A DNA stretch of 5,114 nt from UBA3071 sp965369635 (GCA_965369635.1 CBDURC010000224.1:1-5114); one strand, 5' to 3'. Positions 1 to 4,988 are shown, counted from the stretch's first letter. Translations and numbers: made by a program. The notes: generated by a model not told the origin, from the letters alone.

Positions 1-256
1 CGGGCAGGGCGACGAAGCCGCTGGCTTGCAGCCGCGCCCTGGCCGCTTGGCTCAGTGGGTGGATGGTTTCCACCACGGGCAGGTTTGCCGGCAGTGGGAA
101 GCCTGTCCTGAGCCCCGTCGAAGGGGGTGGGGGAGGGGAAAGCGGTTCCGTGTCTGTTGGCGCTGGGCAAGGAAGCTCTGCGCTGGCGGGAAGGATGGTA
201 AGGCATAGCAGAAGTAAGATCAGCCACAGACCTGTGGGCGAAGACCTGTACACCAT
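1..256 (-). CDS. Secreted or exported protein, N-terminal part (runs off left edge)
   Basis: An open frame starts at ATG 256-254 and stays open for 85 codons to the window edge. The start is supported by GGAG at 268-265, eight bases upstream. Residues 1-26 look like a Sec signal peptide: a short N-region with Arg4, a hydrophobic core (WLILLLLCLTIL, 11-22), and PASA ending at Ala26 as an AxA cleavage site. A proline-rich linker follows (about 29-60, including five consecutive prolines at 41-45), then what looks like the start of a folded domain, VVETIHPLSQAARARLQASGFVALP split around residues 61-85. The 'PLS..AR..L...GFV..P' pattern recalls the opening of DUF3160 proteins, but that is from memory and unverified. 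A REP-like repeat encodes residues 44-52. The protein probably acts outside the membrane. It is co-oriented with the pst operon but 248 bases beyond phoU, so it is probably a separate unit. Function is not known. Confidence 0.75.
   Translation of the reverse strand, partial: MVYRSSPTGLWLILLLLCLTILPASAELPCPAPTDTEPLSPPPPPSTGLRTGFPLPANLPVVETIHPLSQAARARLQASGFVALP
102..126. repeat. REP-like short interspersed repeat inside a coding region
   Basis: The 25 bases begin CCTGTCCTGAG and end GTCGAAGGGG. They closely resemble a dispersed sequence seen in many bacterial genomes (CCTGTCCTGAG, a short variable middle, then GTCGAAGGG). That recognition is from memory; only one copy is present in this window. 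It lies within the secreted-protein frame and is read there as PSTGLRTG-type linker residues, so its insertion kept the frame open. Confidence 0.5.
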
Positions 257-278
257 GGTTATTGCTCCGCATCTTCCT

Positions 279-307
279 TTTCTAAGGTCGTTTCTAGGGT
301 TGGGCAA
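279..307 (-). promoter_or_regulatory. Candidate sigma70-type promoter for the secreted-protein gene
   Basis: On the minus strand, TTGCCC (307-302) matches the -35 consensus at four of six positions. TAGAAA (284-279) matches the -10 consensus at four of six. The spacer is 17 bases. A transcript starting near 272 would have a very short leader that still includes the GGAG at 268-265. Both boxes are weak, so this is only a candidate. Confidence 0.3.
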
Positions 308-316
308 GGGACATTG

Positions 317-398
317 CTGATTTCGCATAGTCATTTCACTTGCACTGCTGGAGCCCCGAAACGTTTTTCCGGAAACGTGACTACACTATGCGAAACAG
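317..398. repeat. Long inverted repeat enclosing a second dyad (MITE-like or structured RNA)
   Basis: TTTCGCATAGT at 321-331 and ACTATGCGAAA at 385-395 are perfect 11-base complements. The pairing extends outward to CTG (317-319) and CAG (396-398) if A320 is bulged. The 53-base interior carries ACGTTT (361-366) and AAACGT (373-378) around TTCCGG; the central TTTCCGGAAA (366-375) is itself palindromic. There is no convincing ORF inside. The arrangement fits a miniature inverted-repeat element of about 75-82 bases or a cruciform/RNA structure. There is no T-tract typical of an intrinsic terminator. Confidence 0.6.
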
Positions 399-427
399 GC
401 CCCGTCGCCGCTCTGGTCTGGGGAGAG

Positions 428-454
428 GTTCGTATAAGAACTGGGTATACGAAC
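428..454. promoter_or_regulatory. 9+9 base dyad, operator-like
   Basis: GTTCGTATA (428-436) and TATACGAAC (446-454) are perfect inverted repeats separated by nine bases. It sits about 50 bases past the phoU stop and about 170 bases upstream of the secreted-protein start. The arms are A+T-rich and no U-run follows on either strand, so a regulator-binding site fits better than an intrinsic terminator. No regulator is visible in the window. Confidence 0.4.
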
Positions 455-463
455 TTGATTGGG

Positions 464-473
464 AGTGATCACT
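464..473. repeat. 10-base perfect palindrome in the phoU downstream region
   Basis: AGTGATCACT is a perfect palindrome lying 31 bases beyond the phoU stop codon, close to the 428-454 dyad. It could be half of a protein-binding region, or chance. Confidence 0.25.
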
Positions 474-504
474 AATGCAGGGAGAGTAGGGGAGACAGCG
501 CCCG

Positions 505-1188
505 CTATGTGATACTCTCAAACCCCGAATGCTCCGCATCCATCTCCACCATCTCGCCGGTGACGGTGAAGACCACCCGTTCGCAGATGTTGGTGACCCG
601 GTCGGCGGTACGCTCCAGGTTATGCGCTACCCACAGCAAATGGGTGGCCTGGTCAATAGTACGCGGGTCGGCCATGATGTAGGTGAGCAACTCCCGGTAC
701 ACCTGGTTGTAAAGATCGTCCACCTCATCGTCCAGGGGAGGAATGGCCCGGGCCAGATCAACATCCCGCCGCACGAATGCGTCCAGCGATTGGTGGAGCA
801 TGTCGCGCGCCCTCTGCGCCATGCGGGGGAGATCAATGAGCGGCTTGAGCAGCGGCTGCTCGCCAATCATCAGGCTGATCCTGGCGATACCTTTCGCGTA
901 GTCCCCCATCCGCTCCAGCTCGGTGACTATCTCCAGGATGGCAGCCAGCGTGCGCAGGTCGCCAGCCATGGGCTGCTGCGTGGCGATAAGCACCAACGCA
1001 TCGGCCTCAATAGCGAAGCGTTTCTCGTTGATGGCGCGGTCCTCGGCGATCAGACGAGCTGCCCCGTCCAGATCCCGTCGCTTGAGGAGATCCACCGACT
1101 CGAGCAAGGCGTTCTCCACCATGCTGCCCAGAATCAGCACCTCGTCCTGGAGACACTGTAATTCCCGTTCAAAGGCTTCCCGTACCAT
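505..1188 (-). CDS. phoU: PhoU, phosphate-specific transport system accessory regulator
   Basis: PhoU is a cytoplasmic helical-bundle protein that links PstSCAB to the PhoR/PhoB-type sensor system and restrains uptake and Pho signalling when phosphate is plentiful. The 227-residue product shows the family's two similar halves, each with a metal-binding signature: ELERMGDYAKGIA from residue 90 and NLERTADRVTNICE at 190-203. The N-terminus (REAFERELQCLQDEVL) is typical, and the length is close to the family norm. ATG 1188 is chosen because AGGGAG (1203-1198) lies nine bases upstream. A GTG at 1206 would add six residues (MRERDL) but would place that Shine-Dalgarno sequence inside the gene. phoU begins 27 bases after the pstB copy a stop, so it is the last gene of the operon. 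No clear intrinsic terminator follows it. Confidence 0.96.
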   Translation of the reverse strand: MVREAFERELQCLQDEVLILGSMVENALLESVDLLKRRDLDGAARLIAEDRAINEKRFAIEADALVLIATQQPMAGDLRTLAAILEIVTELERMGDYAKGIARISLMIGEQPLLKPLIDLPRMAQRARDMLHQSLDAFVRRDVDLARAIPPLDDEVDDLYNQVYRELLTYIMADPRTIDQATHLLWVAHNLERTADRVTNICERVVFTVTGEMVEMDAEHSGFESIT

Positions 1189-1197
1189 GAGATCTCT

Positions 1198-1203
1198 CTC
1201 CCT
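1198..1203 (-). promoter_or_regulatory. Shine-Dalgarno sequence that sets the phoU start
   Basis: AGGGAG reads on the minus strand at 1203-1198, nine bases before ATG 1188. This favours the 227-residue PhoU over the GTG start at 1206. Confidence 0.6.
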
Positions 1204-1215
1204 CACTTTGCTGCT

Positions 1216-1968
1216 TCATCCGAGTCGTCCGGTGATGTAGTTCTCGGTCAACTCCTGTTTCGGATTGGTGAAGATGTCCTGAGTGGCTCCAAACTCCACG
1301 AGTTCGCCCAGCCAAAAGAGCCCCGTCCAATCGGAGACGCGGGCGGCCTGTTGCATGTTGTGCGTGACGATGACAATGGTGTAGCTCTCCTTCAGCGTGC
1401 GCATCAATTCTTCAATCTGCAGTGTGTCTATGGGATCCAAAGCCGAGCAGGGCTCGTCCATCAGGATGACTTCGGGTTTGACGGCAATAGCGCGGGCGAT
1501 ACACAATCGCTGCTGCTGACCCAGAGAAAGGCTCAGCGCGTCTTGTTTGAGATCGTCCTTGACTTCGTCCCACAGCACTGCCCCGCGCAGGCTTTCCTCC
1601 ACAATGTCGGTCAGGCGGCCATTTCTGTGCAGGCCCAGCACACGGGGGCCAAAGGCCACGTTGTTAAAAACGGACTGGGGAAAGGGGTTGGGACGCTGAA
1701 ACACCATGCCCACCCGTCTGCGCAGCTCGACCACAGCGGTGTCAGGCGCGTAGATGTCCTGCCCGTCGAGCAGCACTGTCCCCTCCACCCGTGTGCCGGG
1801 GATGGTGTCGTTCATGCGGTTGAGACAGCGCAGGAAGGTGGACTTGCCGCATCCCGACGGCCCGATCAGTGCTGTGATCTGTCGTTCCTGGATCTCCATC
1901 GAGATGTCCGACAAGGCCAGAAAATCACCGTAGTGGAAATGGAGATGTTCTACTTTGATCTTGGTCAT
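1216..1968 (-). CDS. pstB: PstB, phosphate transporter ATP-binding subunit (copy a, LSLGQ variant)
   Basis: This is the cytoplasmic ATPase that drives phosphate import through PstC/PstA. The 250 residues match the usual PstB length. Walker A is GPSGCGKS (36-43), the Q-loop is FQRPNPFP with Gln91, Walker B is VILMDEP (167-173) followed by CSALDP, and the H-loop is THN with His203. The ABC signature reads LSLGQ (147-151): the first glycine of LSGGQ is Leu149, codon CTG at 1524-1522. The rest of that region (QQQRLCIARA) is intact, so the frame is sound. It follows a second pstB after a 112-base gap filled by repeats, and no good Shine-Dalgarno sequence precedes ATG 1968. It probably pairs with the upstream PstB copy. 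PstB identity is firm; the functional meaning of LSLGQ is inference. Confidence 0.95.
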   Translation of the reverse strand: MTKIKVEHLHFHYGDFLALSDISMEIQERQITALIGPSGCGKSTFLRCLNRMNDTIPGTRVEGTVLLDGQDIYAPDTAVVELRRRVGMVFQRPNPFPQSVFNNVAFGPRVLGLHRNGRLTDIVEESLRGAVLWDEVKDDLKQDALSLSLGQQQRLCIARAIAVKPEVILMDEPCSALDPIDTLQIEELMRTLKESYTIVIVTHNMQQAARVSDWTGLFWLGELVEFGATQDIFTNPKQELTENYITGRLG

Positions 1969-2002
1969 TGTTGTAGCATGTTGCCTATGGCGTGCCTGGA
2001 CG

Positions 2003-2080
2003 ATCAGCGGATTGAGCGGACAATACCAACGCCAATCTGTCCAATCCGTTTCATCCGCTCAATCCGCTTCATCCGCTGAC
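2003..2080. repeat. Tandem 9-base repeats forming an inverted repeat between the two pstB genes
   Basis: From 2032 to 2076 the plus strand is a run of 9-base units: CCAATCTGT, CCAATCCGT, TTCATCCGC, TCAATCCGC, TTCATCCGC. Within it, 18-base units at 2042-2059 and 2060-2077 differ at one base. AGCGGATTGAGCGGA (2006-2020) is the exact reverse complement of TCCGCTCAATCCGCT (2054-2068), with a 33-base loop. The outer ends TCAGCGGAT (2004-2012) and ATCCGCTGA (2071-2079) are also complementary. It belongs to the same family as the copies near 4725-4758 and 4959-4988. The right end touches the pstB copy b stop codon. In mRNA it should fold into a strong hairpin. Confidence 0.85.
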
Positions 2081-2896
2081 TCACCCGAAGCGGCCAGTCA
2101 CGTAGTCTTCAGTGCGCTGGTCGCGTGGGGCGGTGAACATCTCGCGGCCAGGTCGATGCTCGATCAGTTCGCCCATGAGAAAGAAGGCGGCGTGATCCGC
2201 CACGCGGGCGGCCTGTTGAACGCTGTGCGGTACGATGACGATGGTATACTGCTGCTTCAACTGATAGAGGGATTCTTCCACCTTGGCCGTGGAGATAGGA
2301 TCCAGCCCCGACGTAGGCTCGTCGAGCAGCAGCACCTCCGGTTCCAGAGCCAGACTGCGGGCGATGCACAGTCGCTGCTGCTGCCCGCCCGACAGCGCCC
2401 GGGCCGGATCATCGAGCCGGTCCTTGACTTCATCCCACAGGGCGGCTTGCCTCAGGCTGCGCTCGAGGGTCTCCTCCTGCCGAACCGGATCCCGCATGCC
2501 AGCCAGACGGGGGCCGTAGATGACGTTTTGCCGCACCGTGCCCGGCAGTGGCAAAGGCAGGGCAAAGACCATGCCCACCCGCCGACGCAGAGCAGGGACA
2601 TCAATGCCAGAAGCGTAGATATCCTGTCCATCCAGTAGAATGCGCCCTGACATCTGTGTCCCTTCTACCAGATCGTTCAGCCGATTGACGAGACGGAGTA
2701 GTGTCGTCTTGCCGCCACCGGCCGGGCCGAAGAGAACGGTGACGGCCTTGGCCGGCACGTCCAGGGTCACATCGCGCAAGGCCGACTTACCGCTGTAGGA
2801 GTAGCTGACCTTCTCGATGCGAATCTTGGACGGAAGACCAAGGGCGGGGGGCGAAGGCGCGTCGTTCGTCATTTGTCTTTCGGCTTTCGTCACCAT
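2081..2896 (-). CDS. pstB: PstB, phosphate transporter ATP-binding subunit (copy b, Q-loop variant)
   Basis: A second PstB ATPase of 271 residues, with about 20 extra N-terminal residues compared with copy a. Walker A is GPAGGGKT (57-64), the signature is canonical LSGGQ (168-172), Walker B is VLLLDEP (188-194) followed by TSGLDP, and His224 (PHS) is the H-loop. The Q-loop reads VFALPLPLPG where PstB normally has VFQRPNPFP, so the catalytic-site glutamine is Ala112 (codon GCC, 2563-2561). The H-loop neighbour is Pro instead of Thr (IVPHS). ATG 2896 overlaps the end of pstA by seven bases and is preceded by GGAG within GGCGGAGAAGGCA, implying translational coupling. An internal ATG (Met9) is the alternative start. 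Tandem pstB genes also occur in the Bacillus subtilis pst operon. It probably forms a heterodimer with copy a. Confidence 0.95.
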   Translation of the reverse strand: MVTKAERQMTNDAPSPPALGLPSKIRIEKVSYSYSGKSALRDVTLDVPAKAVTVLFGPAGGGKTTLLRLVNRLNDLVEGTQMSGRILLDGQDIYASGIDVPALRRRVGMVFALPLPLPGTVRQNVIYGPRLAGMRDPVRQEETLERSLRQAALWDEVKDRLDDPARALSGGQQQRLCIARSLALEPEVLLLDEPTSGLDPISTAKVEESLYQLKQQYTIVIVPHSVQQAARVADHAAFFLMGELIEHRPGREMFTAPRDQRTEDYVTGRFG

Positions 2897-3828
2897 TGCC
2901 TTCTCCGCCGATAGTAGCTGCGGATGATCGTGGCCACGACGTTCAGCGAAAGCACCAACCCCAGCAGTACCAGCGCCGTGCCGTATTGGATCTGCGGCGG
3001 CATGCCCGGCACCTGGGTGCTGATGACGTACAGATGGTAGGGCAGCGTCATCGTCTGATCGAGAACCGTTCGAGGCAGGTGCGGCAGGAAGAAGGCCGCC
3101 ACGGTGAAAAGGATGGGGGCTGTCTCACCGGCTGCCCGCAGCAGCCCCAGGATGACGCCGGTGATGATGCCAGGCAGCGCCTGCGGCAGGATGATGTTGT
3201 GGATGCCCTGCCAGCGGGTGCCTCCCAGGCTGGCGCTGACAGTTCGGAACTCTACCGGCACGGCCCGCAGTGCTTCCTCTGCCGTGCTGATGATGATGGG
3301 CAAGGTCATGATGGCCAGTGTCAGCGAGCCGGCCAGAATGGACGTGCCGAACTGCAGGAAGAGCACAAACAGCCCTAGCCCGAACAGCCCATACACCACC
3401 GAGGGTATCCCTGCCAGGTTGATGATGGCCAACCGGATGGCTCGGGTCAGCCAGGTATCGCGGGCGTATTCGGCCAGGTAGATGGCGCCCCCCACGCCCA
3501 CGGGGATGGCGGCGAGGGCCGTGCCCACCGTTAGCAGCAGCGTGCCGACGATGGCGGGGAGGATGCCCCCAGCTTTCATCCCTTCGCGGGGCATGGCACT
3601 GAGGAATTCCCAACTGATAGCTCCAATACCTCGTGCCACAATGGTGCCGATGACGAGCAGGATGGGCACGACCACCACCAGAGCGGCCAGGCCCAGCATC
3701 GCGAAGCCCAAACGTTGCAGGAGATGGCGATTCATCAGTGTGTACTGCGCCGTTTCTGTGTTCGTTGCGCCGGCAGAGCTCTGTTGCGCCGGAGTTGAAC
3801 TCCGGCGCAGAAGATGCGGGCGTTTCAT
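2890..3828 (-). CDS. pstA: PstA, phosphate transporter permease subunit
   Basis: PstA is an inner-membrane permease that pairs with PstC to form the phosphate channel. From ATG 3828 it has 312 residues with about six hydrophobic segments. The first is at about 43-66. The family stretch NLAGIPSVVYGLFGLGLF lies at 137-154. The cytoplasmic EAA loop that contacts PstB runs about 184-222 (EEALRAVPVEF through LPQALPGI). RAAGETAPIL lies at 231-240. The start overlaps the pstC stop as TGATG and has GAGGAGGG eight bases upstream. A later ATG at 3735 would give 281 residues, nearer the conserved domain start, but has no visible Shine-Dalgarno sequence. The extra 31 residues are hydrophilic, include translation of a perfect palindrome, and open with MKRPHLLRR, echoing MNRHLLQR at 32-39. 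The gene is certain; the start is less so. Confidence 0.94.
   Translation of the reverse strand: MKRPHLLRRSSTPAQQSSAGATNTETAQYTLMNRHLLQRLGFAMLGLAALVVVVPILLVIGTIVARGIGAISWEFLSAMPREGMKAGGILPAIVGTLLLTVGTALAAIPVGVGGAIYLAEYARDTWLTRAIRLAIINLAGIPSVVYGLFGLGLFVLFLQFGTSILAGSLTLAIMTLPIIISTAEEALRAVPVEFRTVSASLGGTRWQGIHNIILPQALPGIITGVILGLLRAAGETAPILFTVAAFFLPHLPRTVLDQTMTLPYHLYVISTQVPGMPPQIQYGTALVLLGLVLSLNVVATIIRSYYRRRRQW
3785..3809. repeat. 25-base perfect palindrome inside the pstA N-terminal extension
   Basis: TGCGCCGGAGTT (3785-3796) and AACTCCGGCGCA (3798-3809) are exact complements around one central base. GTTGCGCCGG also occurs as a direct repeat at 3764-3773 and 3783-3792, and CAGAGCTCTG (3774-3783) is a further palindrome. 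The block lies at the pstC/pstA junction and is read in frame as RRSSTPAQQ within pstA if translation starts at 3828. It looks like a dispersed palindromic repeat; copy number cannot be judged here. Confidence 0.7.
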
Positions 3829-4724
3829 CAGCGCAGCCCTCCTCGGTGTCGTTTCTTGAATATGGTCGAGGAAGCAGCCAGGTTGATGATAAAGGTTAGC
3901 AAGAAGAGGATGATGCCAATGCCAAACAGGGCATGGTAATGGGTGCTGCCCTGAGCGACCTCGCCCATCTCGGCGGCGATGGTGGCTGTCATCGTGCGGA
4001 CAGGGCGAAACAGAGAGTCGAGGCCGAGCGGCATGCGGGCGGCATTGCCTGTCACCATCATCACCGCCATCGTCTCGCCGATGGCACGCCCCATGCCCAG
4101 CATGACTGCTGTGACTATGCCCGAACGAGCAGCCGGCACCACCACTCGCCAGATCGTCTGCCATTGCGTGGCCCCCATAGCCAGGCCGGCATCGCGGTAG
4201 CTCTTGGGTACTGCATCGAGAGCGTCTTCGGCCACGCTAATGAGAGTGGGCAGCGCCATGTAAGCGAGGATGAGAGCGCCAGTGAAGGCAGTCAGCCCTG
4301 TGGGAGCACCCAGGTACTCGCGGACCAGAGGAGCGATCACCGTCATGCCAAAGAAGCCCAGCACCACCGAGGGGATGCCCGCCAGCACCTCGATCATCGG
4401 CTTGAGGATTTCCCGCGCCCAGTCAGGTGCCACCTCGCGCACGAAGACTGCCGTGGCTACACCCAGTGGCAAGGCCATGGCCATGGCCAGTATCGTGACC
4501 ATCGCTGATCCCAGCACCAGCGGCAGCATGCCGAACAGATCGAAGGTAGGGTACCAGCGCGTGCCGAACAGGTTGCCCAACGGTATCTCGAAGAACGTGG
4601 GTAGCCCCTGTTGGAGCAGGAAGAGAAAGATGAGTGCCACGAAGCCGATGGTCGAGAAGCCCAGCACGCGGATGAGAGTCTCGACAGCGAATTCGGTCCA
4701 GCGGAAGCGTTGGGTTTCGTTCAT
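3828..4724 (-). CDS. pstC: PstC, phosphate transporter permease subunit
   Basis: PstC is the inner-membrane partner of PstA. The 298 residues contain about six membrane segments, the first at about 22-38. PMIEVLAGIPSVVLGFFG (109-126) is a PstC-type stretch. The EAA loop for docking with PstB runs about 167-203 (EDALDAVPKSYRDAG through VVPAARSG), and GRAIGETMAV is at 212-221. Length is normal for the family. ATG 4724 (MNETQRFRW) is chosen because the protein becomes PstC-like there. A GTG at 4784 would add 20 residues that merely translate the repeat and intergenic sequence. No Shine-Dalgarno sequence is visible before ATG 4724, because the repeat CCGCTGACT ends directly at the start codon. 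Its stop overlaps the pstA start (TGATG). Confidence 0.95.
   Translation of the reverse strand: MNETQRFRWTEFAVETLIRVLGFSTIGFVALIFLFLLQQGLPTFFEIPLGNLFGTRWYPTFDLFGMLPLVLGSAMVTILAMAMALPLGVATAVFVREVAPDWAREILKPMIEVLAGIPSVVLGFFGMTVIAPLVREYLGAPTGLTAFTGALILAYMALPTLISVAEDALDAVPKSYRDAGLAMGATQWQTIWRVVVPAARSGIVTAVMLGMGRAIGETMAVMMVTGNAARMPLGLDSLFRPVRTMTATIAAEMGEVAQGSTHYHALFGIGIILFLLTFIINLAASSTIFKKRHRGGLR
3837..3844 (-). promoter_or_regulatory. Strong Shine-Dalgarno sequence favouring the longer pstA start
   Basis: GAGGAGGG reads on the minus strand within the last codons of pstC, eight bases before ATG 3828. Nothing similar precedes the alternative pstA ATG at 3735. It supports coupled translation of pstC and an N-terminally extended PstA. 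Confidence 0.65.
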
Positions 4725-4750
4725 AGTCAGCGGATGGTTAGTCAGCGGAT
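4724..4750. repeat. Direct repeat of the element end just upstream of pstC
   Basis: TAGTCAGCGGAT occurs at 4724-4735 and again at 4739-4750, a 15-base period. Both are minus-strand copies of the ATCCGCTGACT end that also occurs at 2071-2081 and 4978-4988. The first copy abuts the pstC start codon. Confidence 0.75.
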
Positions 4751-4933
4751 TAAGCGGAAGGTTGTTCCTGTCTTCTGCTTCCACGCCCTCAGGCGGGATT
4801 GGTAGGCTTCACTGCGTTGAACTACGAGGGGCGGGAGTAGGCGTCTGTGTACAGCCATCGCCACCCCGATGATGCGGAAAGTCAGATCACCGTACTCACG
4901 CCTAGCTCGGTCTGCAATGCCCTTGCTTTTCAC
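4742..4933 (-). pseudogene. Truncated GxxExxY-family (PDDEXK_3-like) gene remnant
   Basis: A GTG-started 63-codon frame has AGGA (4943-4940) six bases upstream. Residues 13-33 (EYGDLTFRIIGVAMAVHRRL) resemble the N-terminus of GxxExxY proteins, small PD-(D/E)XK-superfamily proteins of about 125 residues whose start typically reads like 'eLtyrIIGaAmeVHreLGpG'. After HRRL the resemblance stops: the family's GxxExxY motif and the catalytic half are absent. The remaining residues (LPPLVVQRSEAYQSRL and on) look like translated repeat sequence, ending inside the left inverted repeat. It is therefore read as a decayed gene, not a working nuclease. Family assignment is from memory of the consensus; chance resemblance over 20 residues is possible but unlikely given the order of conserved positions. 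Confidence 0.5.
4784..4795. repeat. Small hairpin inside the GxxExxY remnant
   Basis: CGCC (4784-4787) and GGCG (4792-4795) flank CTCA. The wider context, CCCTCAGGCGGGATTGGTAG, resembles a dispersed palindromic repeat of the type CCGCC-TGAA-GGCGG. The resemblance is from memory and the stem here is short and imperfect. It lies where the remnant stops resembling its family, so it may mark the truncating insertion. Confidence 0.25.
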
Positions 4934-4958
4934 TAGCGTTCCTGCTTGTCGCCTAACC

Positions 4959-4988
4959 TATCAGCTCAATCAGCTTAATCCGCTGACT
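4959..4988. repeat. Tandem 9-base repeat copy at the end of pstS
   Basis: Three consecutive 9-base units, TATCAGCTC, AATCAGCTT and AATCCGCTG, are followed by ACT. They share the unit consensus of the repeat at 2032-2080 and end in the same 11-mer, ATCCGCTGACT (4978-4988). The block overlaps the last codons and stop of pstS. Confidence 0.75.

Larger units (their letters stand above)
4741..4987. mobile_element. Insertion-like segment with 18-base terminal inverted repeats between pstS and pstC
   Basis: GTCAGCGGATTAAGCGGA (4741-4758) and TCAGCTTAATCCGCTGAC (4970-4987) are inverted repeats with one mismatch. They bound about 250 bases that separate genes normally adjacent or closely spaced. The interior carries a truncated GxxExxY-type ORF and no transposase. 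The right arm supplies the pstS stop codon and the left arm supplies the stop of the remnant ORF. A related repeat without cargo lies at 2003-2080. A non-autonomous or decayed mobile element is the simplest reading. Mobility is inferred from structure; no target-site duplication was identified. Confidence 0.5.

Noticed and set aside
26..320. Two overlapping plus-strand ORFs (26-208 and 63-320)
   Set aside because: They are low-complexity frames rich in Gly, Arg and Trp with no recognisable domain. They lie antisense to a minus-strand frame with a clear signal peptide and Shine-Dalgarno sequence.
428..454. Intrinsic terminator for the pst operon
   Set aside because: The stem is A+T-rich and is not followed by a T-tract on the minus strand, so the usual terminator criteria fail.
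529..1161. 210-codon plus-strand ORF
   Set aside because: It is antisense to phoU, whose family motifs are unmistakable; the His/Gln/Val-rich composition is typical of a codon-bias shadow.
1351..2638. Long plus-strand ORFs opposite the two pstB genes
   Set aside because: They are shadows of the pstB frames, have no domains, and read through the repeat block.
3829..4164. Upstream extension of the pstA frame to a 424-codon ORF
   Set aside because: The extra 112 codons are an alternative frame within pstC (His/Arg/Gly-rich). The strong Shine-Dalgarno sequence and TGATG overlap place the start at 3828.
4725..4784. Twenty-residue N-terminal extension of PstC from GTG 4784
   Set aside because: It only translates the repeat and flanking intergenic sequence, has no suitable Shine-Dalgarno sequence, and the PstC-like protein begins at ATG 4724.
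4742..4933. Intact small GxxExxY protein gene
   Set aside because: Only about 20 N-terminal residues resemble the family; the defining motif and the second half are missing, and the frame ends in repeat sequence.
2003..4988. CRISPR array
   Set aside because: The repeat units are 9 bases, contiguous and without unique spacers of uniform length; no cas genes are present.
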